Origin: Rhodospirillaceae bacterium
GTDB taxonomy: Bacteria > Pseudomonadota > Alphaproteobacteria > Rhodospirillales > UBA2165
Assembly (NCBI GenBank): GCA_002723345.1
Contig: PBNV01000028.1
Coordinates: forward strand, 1 to 45,573
Direction: 5' to 3'
DNA: 45,573 bases
The notes beneath the pieces are model-generated. The model worked only from the letters and a program-made list of their open reading frames with translations. It made no database searches and was not told where the DNA came from. Every line of letters begins with the position of its first letter. Positions within the stretch are counted from its first letter, which is position 1. The position numbers and the translations under genes are program-made. Below are positions 35,537-43,603 of the stretch, one piece after another.

Positions 35537-36517
35537 ATGACCAAAATTATCGATGTTCACACCCACATGCTTAACGATAAATGGCTCGACGCGATACTTG
35601 AGTATGGAGGCAATTACACCCTCAAGAAATTGGGCGGCCAACAGGTTATACATTGCGACGACGCACCATTTATGACGCTTATGGACGACATGTTCGACTA
35701 CGCCAAACGCATTGAAGCTATGGACAACGCCGGCGTCGATCTCGCCATCGTGTCGCTAACGTGCCCCAGTGTCTATTGGGGCGGCAGGGAAGTGAGCGTC
35801 GCAACCGCATGCATGATGAATGATGACATGGCGGAGCAACAAAAGACGTATTCGGACCGCATAAGGTTTTTTGCCACCCTCCCCTGGCAATACCCGGATG
35901 CTGCCATCACCGAATTGGAACGGGCACTGAAGTTAGGTGCTGTCGGGGTATTTGTCTCCGCTAGCATCAGTGGCATGTCCTTAACCGATCCATCCATAGC
36001 CTCGATTTGGTCAGCTATCGACGCAAAGGGTTTGCCGGTTCTAATTCACCCCGGCGCTCCTCCTGGTGTGGGTGAAATGGACATGGAAAAATATAATCTA
36101 AGCTTTTCTGTTGGCTTCATGTTTGACACAACTCTCGCCATTTCCCGCATGATCTACGGTGGATTTTTTGACCGCTACAAACGGGTCAATATCATCGCTA
36201 GTCACGCAGGTGGTGCTTTACCCTACCTCGTTGGCCGACTAGACACCGCATTCGATAACATGCCGCCCTGCCGGGACGTGATCTCAGACCGGCCAAGCAC
36301 TTATTTCGAGCGGCTATATTTCGACTCTATCGCCTATACCCAAGACGCACTTGAACTGTGCCTCAAGGTGGCTGGACCAGACCGAGTTCTCTATGGTTCT
36401 GACTACCCTCATAATGTGGGCGACATGCGAGGCTGCTTGGCCAGAGTAAACGCATTACCCTCAGATAGCCATGCCCGGATCAGGGGCGGCAACGCAGAGA
36501 AACTCTTTGACCTATAA
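35537..36517 (+). CDS. Amidohydrolase 2 (ACMSD-like) metal-dependent hydrolase or decarboxylase
   Basis: 326 residues, TIM-barrel amidohydrolase. Metal ligands are visible as H8 and H10 (DVHTH), H171 (LIHPG) and D289 (YGSDYPH), with H223 (ASHAGG) as the likely catalytic base. This pattern and the C-terminal GGNAEKLFDL are typical of the ACMSD, gamma-resorcylate and 2,3-dihydroxybenzoate decarboxylase group, so non-oxidative decarboxylation of an aromatic or muconate acid is the best guess. It is on its own between a divergent MFS gene and a convergent dehydrogenase. Confidence 0.9.
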   Translation: MTKIIDVHTHMLNDKWLDAILEYGGNYTLKKLGGQQVIHCDDAPFMTLMDDMFDYAKRIEAMDNAGVDLAIVSLTCPSVYWGGREVSVATACMMNDDMAEQQKTYSDRIRFFATLPWQYPDAAITELERALKLGAVGVFVSASISGMSLTDPSIASIWSAIDAKGLPVLIHPGAPPGVGEMDMEKYNLSFSVGFMFDTTLAISRMIYGGFFDRYKRVNIIASHAGGALPYLVGRLDTAFDNMPPCRDVISDRPSTYFERLYFDSIAYTQDALELCLKVAGPDRVLYGSDYPHNVGDMRGCLARVNALPSDSHARIRGGNAEKLFDL

Positions 36518-36587
36518 CAGCGCGTTACCAGTTTCTCGCGTACCCCGTGACCCAGTGACTCCCACTCCATATTGCCTAGTTTGCCTC

Positions 36588-37523
36588 TTAAAGTCCGGTG
36601 TCAACATCCTTCTCTTCCGAAGAAATATCCAAGCCTGCATTGGCCGCTTCATGCAGCAGCAATGTGGCAAAATCCTCTTCAAGGTAACCCTGACCGATAA
36701 TAGATTGAACGCATTCCCGCGCCGCAGCAGTGACCGGCATAGGCACGCCTAATTCCCGGGCCGCCGAAAGGCCGAGATCCATATCTTTGCGGAGCAGTGG
36801 AGGTGTAAATGTCGGGGTCATATCGAGGTTCACGAAAGCCGGTGTCTTGTAAGTCGTAAACATAGAGCCCATTACGCTGTTGTTGATGAAATCAAGGAAT
36901 GCTTGCCGCGGTACCCCGCCTTTTTCAGCCAGCACCGTAATTTCAGCCATATTCTGAGCGACAACGCCAAGCATTACGTTGTGGCAGATTTTGACCATTC
37001 GGGCCAGTTCGCCCTCACCCACATAACTCACCCCCCGTCCAATGGCTTCGAGAAAGGGCCTGGCTTTCTCAAATGACGCGGCGTCCCCGGATGCAACGAT
37101 GCTTAGTTTCCCAGCAACAACGACATGATGGTTTCCACTTACCGGCGCATCAATCATTTCGGTACCCACACCCTTGGCATAGTCACGCACCTTTTTAGAG
37201 GATTCTTCATTGATGGAGGTACAGTCAATGAGCATGCCCGGGGTTTGACCACCCTGGGACAAAACACCGTGTTCGCCCATGGCAACTTCTTCAAAATCCT
37301 TCGGTCCTCCAACCATTGTAAAGACCACGTCACAGTCCGCGAGTTCGGTGGGAGAGTCGACGACCTTGCCGCCTTTTTCCATCAAGGGTTCTGCTTTTGC
37401 ACGCGTCCGGTTCCACGCCGTGACATCGGCGCCTGCATCTAAGAGGCGCGAAGCCATAGCGAACCCCATGCGTCCAGTGCCAATCCAGCCGACGGATAAA
37501 TCTTTGAGAGAGTTCTGAGCCAT
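36588..37523 (-). CDS. Beta-hydroxyacid dehydrogenase (3-hydroxyisobutyrate / tartronate semialdehyde reductase type)
   Basis: 311 residues. The NAD(P) site is WIGTGRMG (13-20), the substrate loop is DAPVSGN (125-131), and the catalytic lysine is K178 with N182 in MVKICHNVMLG. N38-R39-T40 at the end of the second strand suggests NADP(H). A textbook AGGAGG site precedes the ATG. It is divergent from the LacI gene, and the shared 88-bp start region (to the ORF upstream edge) contains a perfect LacI-family operator, so it is probably regulated by that protein. The substrate may be 3-hydroxyisobutyrate, tartronate semialdehyde or a similar acid. Confidence 0.9.
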   Translation of the reverse strand: MAQNSLKDLSVGWIGTGRMGFAMASRLLDAGADVTAWNRTRAKAEPLMEKGGKVVDSPTELADCDVVFTMVGGPKDFEEVAMGEHGVLSQGGQTPGMLIDCTSINEESSKKVRDYAKGVGTEMIDAPVSGNHHVVVAGKLSIVASGDAASFEKARPFLEAIGRGVSYVGEGELARMVKICHNVMLGVVAQNMAEITVLAEKGGVPRQAFLDFINNSVMGSMFTTYKTPAFVNLDMTPTFTPPLLRKDMDLGLSAARELGVPMPVTAAARECVQSIIGQGYLEEDFATLLLHEAANAGLDISSEEKDVDTGL

Positions 37524-37602
37524 TATGCCTCCTGAAAATAATTAAATTAAATCAACGGGCTCTTCCCTTCCTCGCGCCCATCAATTAGATTAAACAACTG
37601 TC

Positions 37603-37616
37603 TGCAATCGTTTGCA
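37603..37616. promoter_or_regulatory. LacI-family operator, copy 1
   Basis: TGCAATCGTTTGCA fits the LacI-family consensus TGnAAnCGnTTnCA at every fixed position, with the central CG that the hinge helices intercalate. Flanking bases extend the symmetry to 18 bp (37601-37618, 16 of 18 positions). It lies between the LacI gene (start 37669) and the divergent dehydrogenase (start 37523). The same 14-mer occurs at 42107 and 42172. Confidence 0.88.
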
Positions 37617-37668
37617 GATTGTAATCACTATAAGCGCCGTCTGCGGTCAGATAAAGAGGGAATACAGA

Positions 37669-38706
37669 GTGGCTATGCACAATTCCAAGCCGAGAGTGAC
37701 CCTTCGGGACATCGCCCGTCATGTTGGTGTGCATCCGTCGACAGTCTCTCGAGTTCTCAATCCAGGAACACGCAAAATGGTGACGGAGGAAATTGCCGAA
37801 AAGGTGACACGCGCCTCGGCGGAACTTGGCTATCGGCCGAACGCCTTTGCCCAAAGCCTCAAAACCAATCGATCTTTTACCATTGGTGTGATGGTCCCCG
37901 ACCTAACCAACGCCGCGTTCGCAATGATCATCAAGGGTATTGATAATGTCCTAGAAGGGTCAGGTTACAGCGTCATCGTGGCTAATACAGACAATTCAGC
38001 AGAGCGCGCAAAACGCAACCTGGATAAATTTCGTGAGCGCCAGGTAGACGGACTTGTGATTGCAACTGCCAGCCGCCAAGACGAGCTTGTTGCCGATTGC
38101 CGTGCAGAAGCTACACCCTTTGTCCTCACCGTCCGCTCAACCACAGATATCGGCGTTTCTTCCGTCGTCTCCGATGAAATCATGGGCGGCATAATGATCA
38201 TATCGCACCTGGCCCAGTTAGGCCACAAAGACATTGCCTACGTCGCTGGTCCCCAGTTTCTGTCTACCGGGTTTGAGCGCTATCAAGGATATTTGCAGGG
38301 GCTTGCACAGGTTGGTCTCAAAGCTAATTCTGATCTGTTTGCAGAAGGAGAAGCCTTCACAGAGGAGGCGGGTCGGAGGGCTGCCAGCAAGATACTTGCT
38401 ACCCGGAAAAAATTTACCGCAATTGTGGCTGGCAATGATTTAATGGCTCTCGGCTGTTATGACGAGTTGATGGCCAAAGGCCTCAAGTGTCCGGAAGATA
38501 TCTCCGTAGTCGGCTTTGACGACATGCCTTTTGCGGGGCACTTCAATCCACCACTTACCACTGTGCACACGCCCCTGCTGGATATTGGCGCTGAGGCTGC
38601 TCGCATACTGCTCGAACAGATCGAAGAGGCGGATCTACCGCCGCGCACCCAGAAGCTCCGTCCAGAGCTGATCGTTCGCGCCTCTACTGATCTAGCTCGC
38701 GGGTAA
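37669..38706 (+). CDS. LacI-family transcriptional regulator
   Basis: 345 residues from the GTG at 37669, 8 bp after AGAGGG. The ATG two codons later is spaced less well. The helix-turn-helix spans about 11-31 (VTLRDIARHVGVHPSTVSRVLN) and the hinge segment YRPNAFAQSLKT follows. The rest is a periplasmic-binding-protein-type sugar or metabolite sensor (about 65-340) ending in the GAEAARILLEQI helix. It very likely binds the three TGCAATCGTTTGCA sites in this window, controlling itself, the divergent dehydrogenase, the E1/E2 operon and the M24 operon. The effector is unknown. Confidence 0.93.
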   Translation: MAMHNSKPRVTLRDIARHVGVHPSTVSRVLNPGTRKMVTEEIAEKVTRASAELGYRPNAFAQSLKTNRSFTIGVMVPDLTNAAFAMIIKGIDNVLEGSGYSVIVANTDNSAERAKRNLDKFRERQVDGLVIATASRQDELVADCRAEATPFVLTVRSTTDIGVSSVVSDEIMGGIMIISHLAQLGHKDIAYVAGPQFLSTGFERYQGYLQGLAQVGLKANSDLFAEGEAFTEEAGRRAASKILATRKKFTAIVAGNDLMALGCYDELMAKGLKCPEDISVVGFDDMPFAGHFNPPLTTVHTPLLDIGAEAARILLEQIEEADLPPRTQKLRPELIVRASTDLARG

Positions 38707-38777
38707 ACCTCCCTCTTTGTGGGCGCCCAATCACGGCGTCCCGGTCAAATGTCCATACGTGAAATTCTGTCTTAGGC

Positions 38778-40034
38778 CTATGGCAGGGCAGCGCCCCAAT
38801 CCTTGGTCTCAATGATTTCCTTCAGCCGCCGCAGGAATGCCGCCGAATAAGCCCCATCTATCGCCCGGTGGTCAAAGGATTGGGTGAGCACGCCAATCGG
38901 TCGGATGGCCATCATATCCTCACCGCCCACGTTTACCACCCAGGGCCGCTTGGTGATTGCATCAGCAGATAGGATCGCCACTTGGGGCTGGTTGATAATT
39001 GGTGTGGTAAACAGCGTACCAAAAGAGCCGTTATTGGAAATCGTATAGGTCGCACCCTGGTGATCCTCCTGGGTCAGTTCACCTGACCGCGCGCGGCCAG
39101 CCAAATCCGCTACGGCACGCGCTATTTCCACCGCCGTCATGGCCGATGCATTTTGAATTACCGGTGCGACCAAACCTTGAAAGTTAAGATCAACTGCAAT
39201 AGCGAGATTCACCTGATCGTAGACAACCAGATTGTCCGCCTCGACATGCGAGTTGATATTCGGGAATTCCTTGATCACGTCACAAACCGCCCGCGCAATG
39301 AAGGGTAAATAAGTGAGCGAAAAACCCTCACGCGCCCTCCACACGCCTCCCTTTTCCTTGCGAACCTTGTCGACGCTTGAAAAATCCACCTCAACGCCCT
39401 GGGCCACATGCGGACTCACTGTCTTGGACCGCACCATGTGCTCCGCCGTCATCTGACGAATCCGATTGAATGGAACCACCGTCCGACCAGCGCCAGATTT
39501 TAGTGGTGCAACGGGAGGGGTACTTTGGGGCGGTTTCAACGGCTCAAAAAGAGCTGTTGTTTGGACCTGTACGGCCGGCGCCCCTTTCATATATGCCAGG
39601 ACGTCGGATTTCTTTATCCGCCCGTCTCGGCCTGTCCCCGGAATGTGCGCCGGATCCAAATTATTTTCCACCACAAGTTTTCTGACCACCGGCGATAACC
39701 GCAAACTTGGGTGCCGGGTGGGCGTTCTTGATACTGCAGACGCATTTGATGCTGCAGGCGCTGAAGCGACGGGGGTCGTTGCCGGGCTAGCTGCATCGCT
39801 CTTGCCGTCATCAATCACCGCCAATACAGCTCCTACGTCAACAGTTGCGCCTGCCTCGACATTAATAGCCGTTAGCACGCCGGAGACGGGCGCAGGGACT
39901 TCCATCTCAACTTTGTCGGTACCAATCTCGAACAACAGCTCGCCGTTTTCGACAGTGTCACCCACCGCCTTGTGCCAAATCGTAAGTGTGCCTTCGGCGA
40001 CCGTCTCCCCCAGCTGGGGCATGAGGACATCCAT
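38778..40034 (-). CDS. Dihydrolipoamide acyltransferase, E2 component
   Basis: 418 residues with the standard domain order: one lipoyl domain (1-75) with K41 in IGTDKVEME, an Ala/Pro/Ser linker (76-105), a peripheral subunit-binding domain (about 110-150, SPVVRKLVVENNLDPAHIPGTG), a second linker, and the catalytic domain (about 195-418) with H389 and D393 in DHRAIDG. It forms the core of a 2-oxoacid dehydrogenase complex. It starts one base after the E1beta stop (TAAGATG), so it is translationally coupled. No E3 gene follows, and a general lipoamide dehydrogenase must serve. It could be of pyruvate, acetoin or branched-chain type. Confidence 0.94.
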   Translation of the reverse strand: MDVLMPQLGETVAEGTLTIWHKAVGDTVENGELLFEIGTDKVEMEVPAPVSGVLTAINVEAGATVDVGAVLAVIDDGKSDAASPATTPVASAPAASNASAVSRTPTRHPSLRLSPVVRKLVVENNLDPAHIPGTGRDGRIKKSDVLAYMKGAPAVQVQTTALFEPLKPPQSTPPVAPLKSGAGRTVVPFNRIRQMTAEHMVRSKTVSPHVAQGVEVDFSSVDKVRKEKGGVWRAREGFSLTYLPFIARAVCDVIKEFPNINSHVEADNLVVYDQVNLAIAVDLNFQGLVAPVIQNASAMTAVEIARAVADLAGRARSGELTQEDHQGATYTISNNGSFGTLFTTPIINQPQVAILSADAITKRPWVVNVGGEDMMAIRPIGVLTQSFDHRAIDGAYSAAFLRRLKEIIETKDWGAALP

Positions 40035-40035
40035 C

Positions 40036-41013
40036 TTAGTCTACCTCGTTCCTAACGGTTTCAAATATTCGTGCCACTGATGGTAGTGCAATGTCTTCCA
40101 ATTCTTCCGAGGAAGGAAGCGGGATATGGGGCGTTGTGATCCGAAGAATTGGCATGTCGAGGTCCCAAAATCGTTCTTCTGCAACAATCGATGAAACTTC
40201 TGCTCCCCAGCCGCATAGGCGCGGATTTTCCTCAACCGTAACTAGCCGACCCGTTTTACCGACCTCGTTGAAGATGGTGGTGGTGTCCAGGGGTACTAGG
40301 CTCCGTAGATCAACCACACTCGCAGAAATTCCCTCTTCGGCCTGCAGACGATCTGCAGCTTCAACTGCTCGGGGCACCATGGCGGCCAGCGCAACAATGG
40401 TAACATCATCTCCATCGCGCACGACTCTCGCTTTGCCCATTTCCTCCACATGTTCGCCGTCGGGCACCTCTCCTTTGGTGGCGTAGAGGGATTTTTGTTC
40501 AAAAAACATGACTGGGTCGGGATCCCGGATGGCGGCGGCCAGAAGGCCTTTGACGTCCGCGGGCGATGACGGTGCCACCACTTTTAACCCGGGGATCATC
40601 ATAGACCAATTCTCGACACTCTGGGAATGCTGCGCCCCGAAACGGGCACCCCCGCCGTTCGCCGTCCGAATGACGAGTGGCATAGACACCTGGCCATCTG
40701 TCATATAGCGACTTTTGGCGATTTGGTTGGAAACGATGTCCCAACAGACGGCTAGAAAATCCGAGAACATGATCTCAGCGATCGGTCTTAAACCCGTCAT
40801 CGCAGCACCCATAGCGGCTCCGAGAATGGCTTGCTCGGAGATCGGTGTATCCCTCACGCGGTCGGGCCCGAATTTATCGTACAACCCAACGGTTGCCTTA
40901 AATACGCCCCCGGCCTTGGCAATATCTTCGCCAAGGAACACGACGGTCTCGTCACGTTCCATTTCCTGCGCAATACCGGCTGCAACAGCTTCCCGATATG
41001 TTAGTTCCGCCAT
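40036..41013 (-). CDS. 2-oxoacid dehydrogenase E1 component, beta subunit
   Basis: 325 residues. The pyrimidine-binding domain is recognisable from LTYREAVAAGIAQEMERDETVVFLGEDIAKAGG, DTPISEQAILGAAMGAA and ANGGGARFGAQHSQS. The C-terminal transketolase domain shows VVDLRSLVPLDTTTI and VTVEENPRLCGWGAEV. It pairs with the alpha subunit in an alpha2beta2 E1. Its start overlaps the E1alpha end by 13 bp. The level of similarity to acetoin and branched-chain types cannot be settled by eye. Confidence 0.95.
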   Translation of the reverse strand: MAELTYREAVAAGIAQEMERDETVVFLGEDIAKAGGVFKATVGLYDKFGPDRVRDTPISEQAILGAAMGAAMTGLRPIAEIMFSDFLAVCWDIVSNQIAKSRYMTDGQVSMPLVIRTANGGGARFGAQHSQSVENWSMMIPGLKVVAPSSPADVKGLLAAAIRDPDPVMFFEQKSLYATKGEVPDGEHVEEMGKARVVRDGDDVTIVALAAMVPRAVEAADRLQAEEGISASVVDLRSLVPLDTTTIFNEVGKTGRLVTVEENPRLCGWGAEVSSIVAEERFWDLDMPILRITTPHIPLPSSEELEDIALPSVARIFETVRNEVD

Positions 41014-42062
41014 GATGAGCCTCCATCAGCCCAAACTTCTGTCATTAATGAGTCCTCTGATGGCGGCGCACCATTTTTCGCTGCCTCTGTCGCCGCATCC
41101 AATTCCGCGAGGACAGCGTCTTCAATATCATCGATAACTTTCTTGGAAATACCAAACTCCTTAAGGCGCTGGCGATAGGCGGGAATGGGGTCTTTTTTGA
41201 GCCATTCCTCTAGCTCGCCGTCAGGTCGATAGGTCGCAGGGTCTGCACGGGAATGTCCTGAGTGACGATAAGTCTTGGCCTCAATGAGAGAGGGCCCCCC
41301 GCCATTTCGTGCTTTTTCTGCCGCAGCGCGCGCGACCCGGTATACGGCATCCGCATCGTTACCATCGACAATAATGGAGTCCAAGCCGTAGGCGCCCGCG
41401 CGGTCGGCAGCGGGATGCTCAACAGCCGTCACCTCGCTTATCGGCGTATATTCCATGTAAAGATTATTCTCGCAGACAAAAACTACCGGCAATTCCCAAA
41501 TCACTGCAAAATTCAGGGCCTCATGAAATGCCCCGATGTTGGTGGTGCCATCCCCAAAGAAGCAGAACGCAACTTGGCCCGTTTTCAGATACTGAGCCTT
41601 CCAGGCCGCGCCCGCCGCGATCGGAAGGTGTGCGCCGATAATGGCATAAGACCCCATAGCACCTTTATCAACATCTGTGAGGTGCATGGAACCACCTTTA
41701 CCGCCCAGGAGCCCGTTGCCTTTTCCCATCATCTCACCGATGATTTTCTCCATTGATACGCCTCTGACCTTGGTGTGGGCGTGGCCGCGATAAGTGCAAA
41801 ATGTATAGTCGTCGGGACGCATCACTGCGGCACATCCGGAGGCAATGGCCTCCTGGCCGATTGCTAGATGGCTTGTACCTTTGATCAGGTTTTGAAAAAA
41901 GAGATCATGCAGGCGTTGTTCCATATGCCGCACTTCCAACTGGAGCCGCCACATTTCCAGGCGCTTTTCCTCTCCAATATCATCATTAAGTGTTGCGGTT
42001 GCCGATGGCGTCGGGACCTTTGCTGATTTGGAAGCGCGTTTTTTTACAGGCCGCTTTGCCAC
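41001..42062 (-). CDS. 2-oxoacid dehydrogenase E1 component, alpha subunit
   Basis: 353 residues, GTG start at 42062 after GGGAGGG. The ThDP motif begins GDGTTNIG (170-177) and ends with N199-N200. SHLAIGQEAI, YRGHAH and KGGSMHL are family hallmarks, and the phosphorylation-loop region YRHSGHSRADPATYR is present. The first 30 residues are a basic, lysine-rich extension not typical of the family. It opens the E1alpha-E1beta-E2 operon. A promoter 65 bp upstream is flanked by two identical LacI-family operators, so transcription is likely induced by the LacI effector. Confidence 0.95.
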   Translation of the reverse strand: MAKRPVKKRASKSAKVPTPSATATLNDDIGEEKRLEMWRLQLEVRHMEQRLHDLFFQNLIKGTSHLAIGQEAIASGCAAVMRPDDYTFCTYRGHAHTKVRGVSMEKIIGEMMGKGNGLLGGKGGSMHLTDVDKGAMGSYAIIGAHLPIAAGAAWKAQYLKTGQVAFCFFGDGTTNIGAFHEALNFAVIWELPVVFVCENNLYMEYTPISEVTAVEHPAADRAGAYGLDSIIVDGNDADAVYRVARAAAEKARNGGGPSLIEAKTYRHSGHSRADPATYRPDGELEEWLKKDPIPAYRQRLKEFGISKKVIDDIEDAVLAELDAATEAAKNGAPPSEDSLMTEVWADGGSSWRN

Positions 42063-42106
42063 GAGACCCTCCCTAAAGTAGCTAAAACAATTTCAGTATA
42101 GGGTTC

Positions 42107-42120
42107 TGCAATCGTTTGCA
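42107..42120. promoter_or_regulatory. LacI-family operator, copy 2
   Basis: TGCAATCGTTTGCA, identical to the copies at 37603 and 42172. It lies just downstream of the predicted transcription start (about 42127, minus strand) of the E1alpha operon, a position where a bound repressor blocks initiation or early elongation. Its centre is 65 bp from that of copy 3, close to six helical turns. Confidence 0.88.
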
Positions 42121-42133
42121 TAACCGTTGACGG

Positions 42134-42163
42134 ATCATCCCACAGACTGTACAACCCTGTCAA
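42134..42163 (-). promoter_or_regulatory. Predicted sigma-70 promoter of the E1alpha-E1beta-E2 operon
   Basis: On the minus strand a perfect -35 TTGACA (42158-42163) is followed after 18 bp by GATGAT (42134-42139), which matches TATAAT at four of six positions. Transcription would start near 42127, about 65 bp before the E1alpha start codon. The promoter lies exactly between the two LacI-family operators, which supports the assignment. Confidence 0.6.
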
Positions 42164-42171
42164 TGATATCG

Positions 42172-42185
42172 TGCAATCGTTTGCA
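42172..42185. promoter_or_regulatory. LacI-family operator, copy 3
   Basis: TGCAATCGTTTGCA, the third identical copy. It lies upstream of the -35 of the minus-strand E1alpha promoter, and its right edge touches a perfect TATAAT on the plus strand (42186-42191). It can thus act on both divergent promoters, either by looping with copy 2 or by blocking the plus-strand promoter directly. Confidence 0.88.
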
Positions 42186-42191
42186 TATAAT
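42186..42191 (+). promoter_or_regulatory. Predicted -10 box of the M24-CobW operon
   Basis: A perfect TATAAT begins at the base after operator copy 3. No good -35 is visible 16-18 bp upstream, so the promoter may be weak or need an activator. The operator fills the spacer, giving a simple repression geometry. The leader to the ATG at 42302 would be about 100 bp. Confidence 0.5.
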
Positions 42192-42301
42192 TTGCGGGAA
42201 TGCGTGATTGTATAGAAAAGGTGATGGACCTTGAAGTGGTTTTGATCTTCAATGATCACTCAAGCTTAGGTACATGGCGATGAATTTGGTGGAGAAAAAT
42301 A

Positions 42302-43555
42302 ATGCATTACGATAGACCGCGTTCCACGGCAACCTGGGGCACAATGGCAAAGGACTGGGAGGCCGGAATAGACTTCGGAAAATTGCAAAAAGACCGATTA
42401 GAGCGTGCCCAAGCAGCGACAAAAGATCACGGGTTGGGATCCCTATTGTGCTTCAATTTCGATAACATTCGTTACATAACATCAACACATATTGGCGAGT
42501 GGGGTCGGGACAAGTTCGACCGTTATTGCCTTTCCGCACCAGATACAGCGCCGTTCCTTTGGGATCCTGCACCACCGGCCAAAAGAAAGTCCTCTCCTTG
42601 GCTTGGAAACCGAGTAGATGCCCCTGTGAGCACTATGCAGGGCGCATTGCCACCGGAACACGGTATTCAGAACGTCTTCGCAAAACAAATTAAAGACAAA
42701 TTGGTTGACATGGGCATCGAAAAGGAACCAGTCGGCATTGATATAATGGAGTTACCAATGCTCCGGGCGCTTGAGGCCGAGGGAATTGAAGTAGTCGATG
42801 GTCTGCAATGCATTATGGATGCTCGCGAAGTGAAAACCGAAGAAGAAATAGAGCTTCTCAAAGTGGCCGCCGCAATGGTTGATGCGACTTATTACGACAT
42901 TGCCAAAGCCATTAGACCAGGAACGAAAGAAAGTGACCTAGTTGCCATCGCAAATGAGCGTCTTTATTCAATGGGTTCAGAACGTGTCGAGTGCGTAAAC
43001 TCTGTTGCTGGTCCGCGCGGTGCGCCTCACTCCCATACTTTCTCAGATCGAATCATACAGCCGGGCGATATGATTTTTCTAGACATCATGCATAGTTTTA
43101 ACGGGTACCATACATGCTACTACCGTACCTTCATCTGTGGAGTACCAAATGAGGCGCAAAAGGAAGCCTATGAAATTTGTTCGGGTTGGGTAAATGCCGC
43201 ACTAAATGCTATTAAGCCAGGCGCAAAACTCGACGATATTGCTAATGTTTGGCCAAAGGCTGAAGAATTTGGATATGCCAACGAAGACGAGGCATTTTTG
43301 CTTCAATTCGGCCACGGTGTTGGTCTCGGTCTCTGGGAACGCCCAATTATTTCCCGTCGGTACATGGGCCAAAAATCAGAAATCAAAAAGGGTATGGTTT
43401 TTGCCGTTGAATGCTGGAAGGGTGCCGAGGATGGCTCTGGTGCTGCCAGAATAGAGGAAGAGGTTGTGGTTACAGATGATGGCTGCGAGATCATAACTAA
43501 TTTCCCCAGTGACCACCTAATTTCTTGCGGCCTACCCGGGTGCGAATTTTATTGA
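42302..43555 (+). CDS. M24-fold (creatinase/aminopeptidase P-like) hydrolase with an altered metal site
   Basis: 417 residues: a creatinase-type N-terminal domain (about 25-170, with LLCFNFDNIRYIT) and a pita-bread catalytic domain. Of the five metal ligands of aminopeptidase P, four are recognisable: D261, H338 (FGHGVGLG), E370 and E385 (RIEEEVVV). The second Asp, normally in the S/G-D-I-T-R-T-F motif, is replaced by C272 (GYHTCYYRTF). The substrate-site His in APHSH is kept. The family includes peptidases, creatinase, ectoine hydrolase and the DMSP lyase DddP, so a non-peptidase role is quite possible. It leads an operon with a CobW GTPase 48 bp downstream. Confidence 0.85.
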   Translation: MHYDRPRSTATWGTMAKDWEAGIDFGKLQKDRLERAQAATKDHGLGSLLCFNFDNIRYITSTHIGEWGRDKFDRYCLSAPDTAPFLWDPAPPAKRKSSPWLGNRVDAPVSTMQGALPPEHGIQNVFAKQIKDKLVDMGIEKEPVGIDIMELPMLRALEAEGIEVVDGLQCIMDAREVKTEEEIELLKVAAAMVDATYYDIAKAIRPGTKESDLVAIANERLYSMGSERVECVNSVAGPRGAPHSHTFSDRIIQPGDMIFLDIMHSFNGYHTCYYRTFICGVPNEAQKEAYEICSGWVNAALNAIKPGAKLDDIANVWPKAEEFGYANEDEAFLLQFGHGVGLGLWERPIISRRYMGQKSEIKKGMVFAVECWKGAEDGSGAARIEEEVVVTDDGCEIITNFPSDHLISCGLPGCEFY

Positions 43556-43603
43556 TCATTTGCCGAGAGATCTACGGAACTGCAGGTCGTTGCGAGAGTA
43601 TTA

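Noticed and set aside
42302..43555. Calling the M24 protein DMSP lyase DddP
   Set aside because: It shares the fold and the N-I-R-Y segment, but the metal-site Asp cluster of DddP is not matched and overall similarity, as I remember the sequence, is low.
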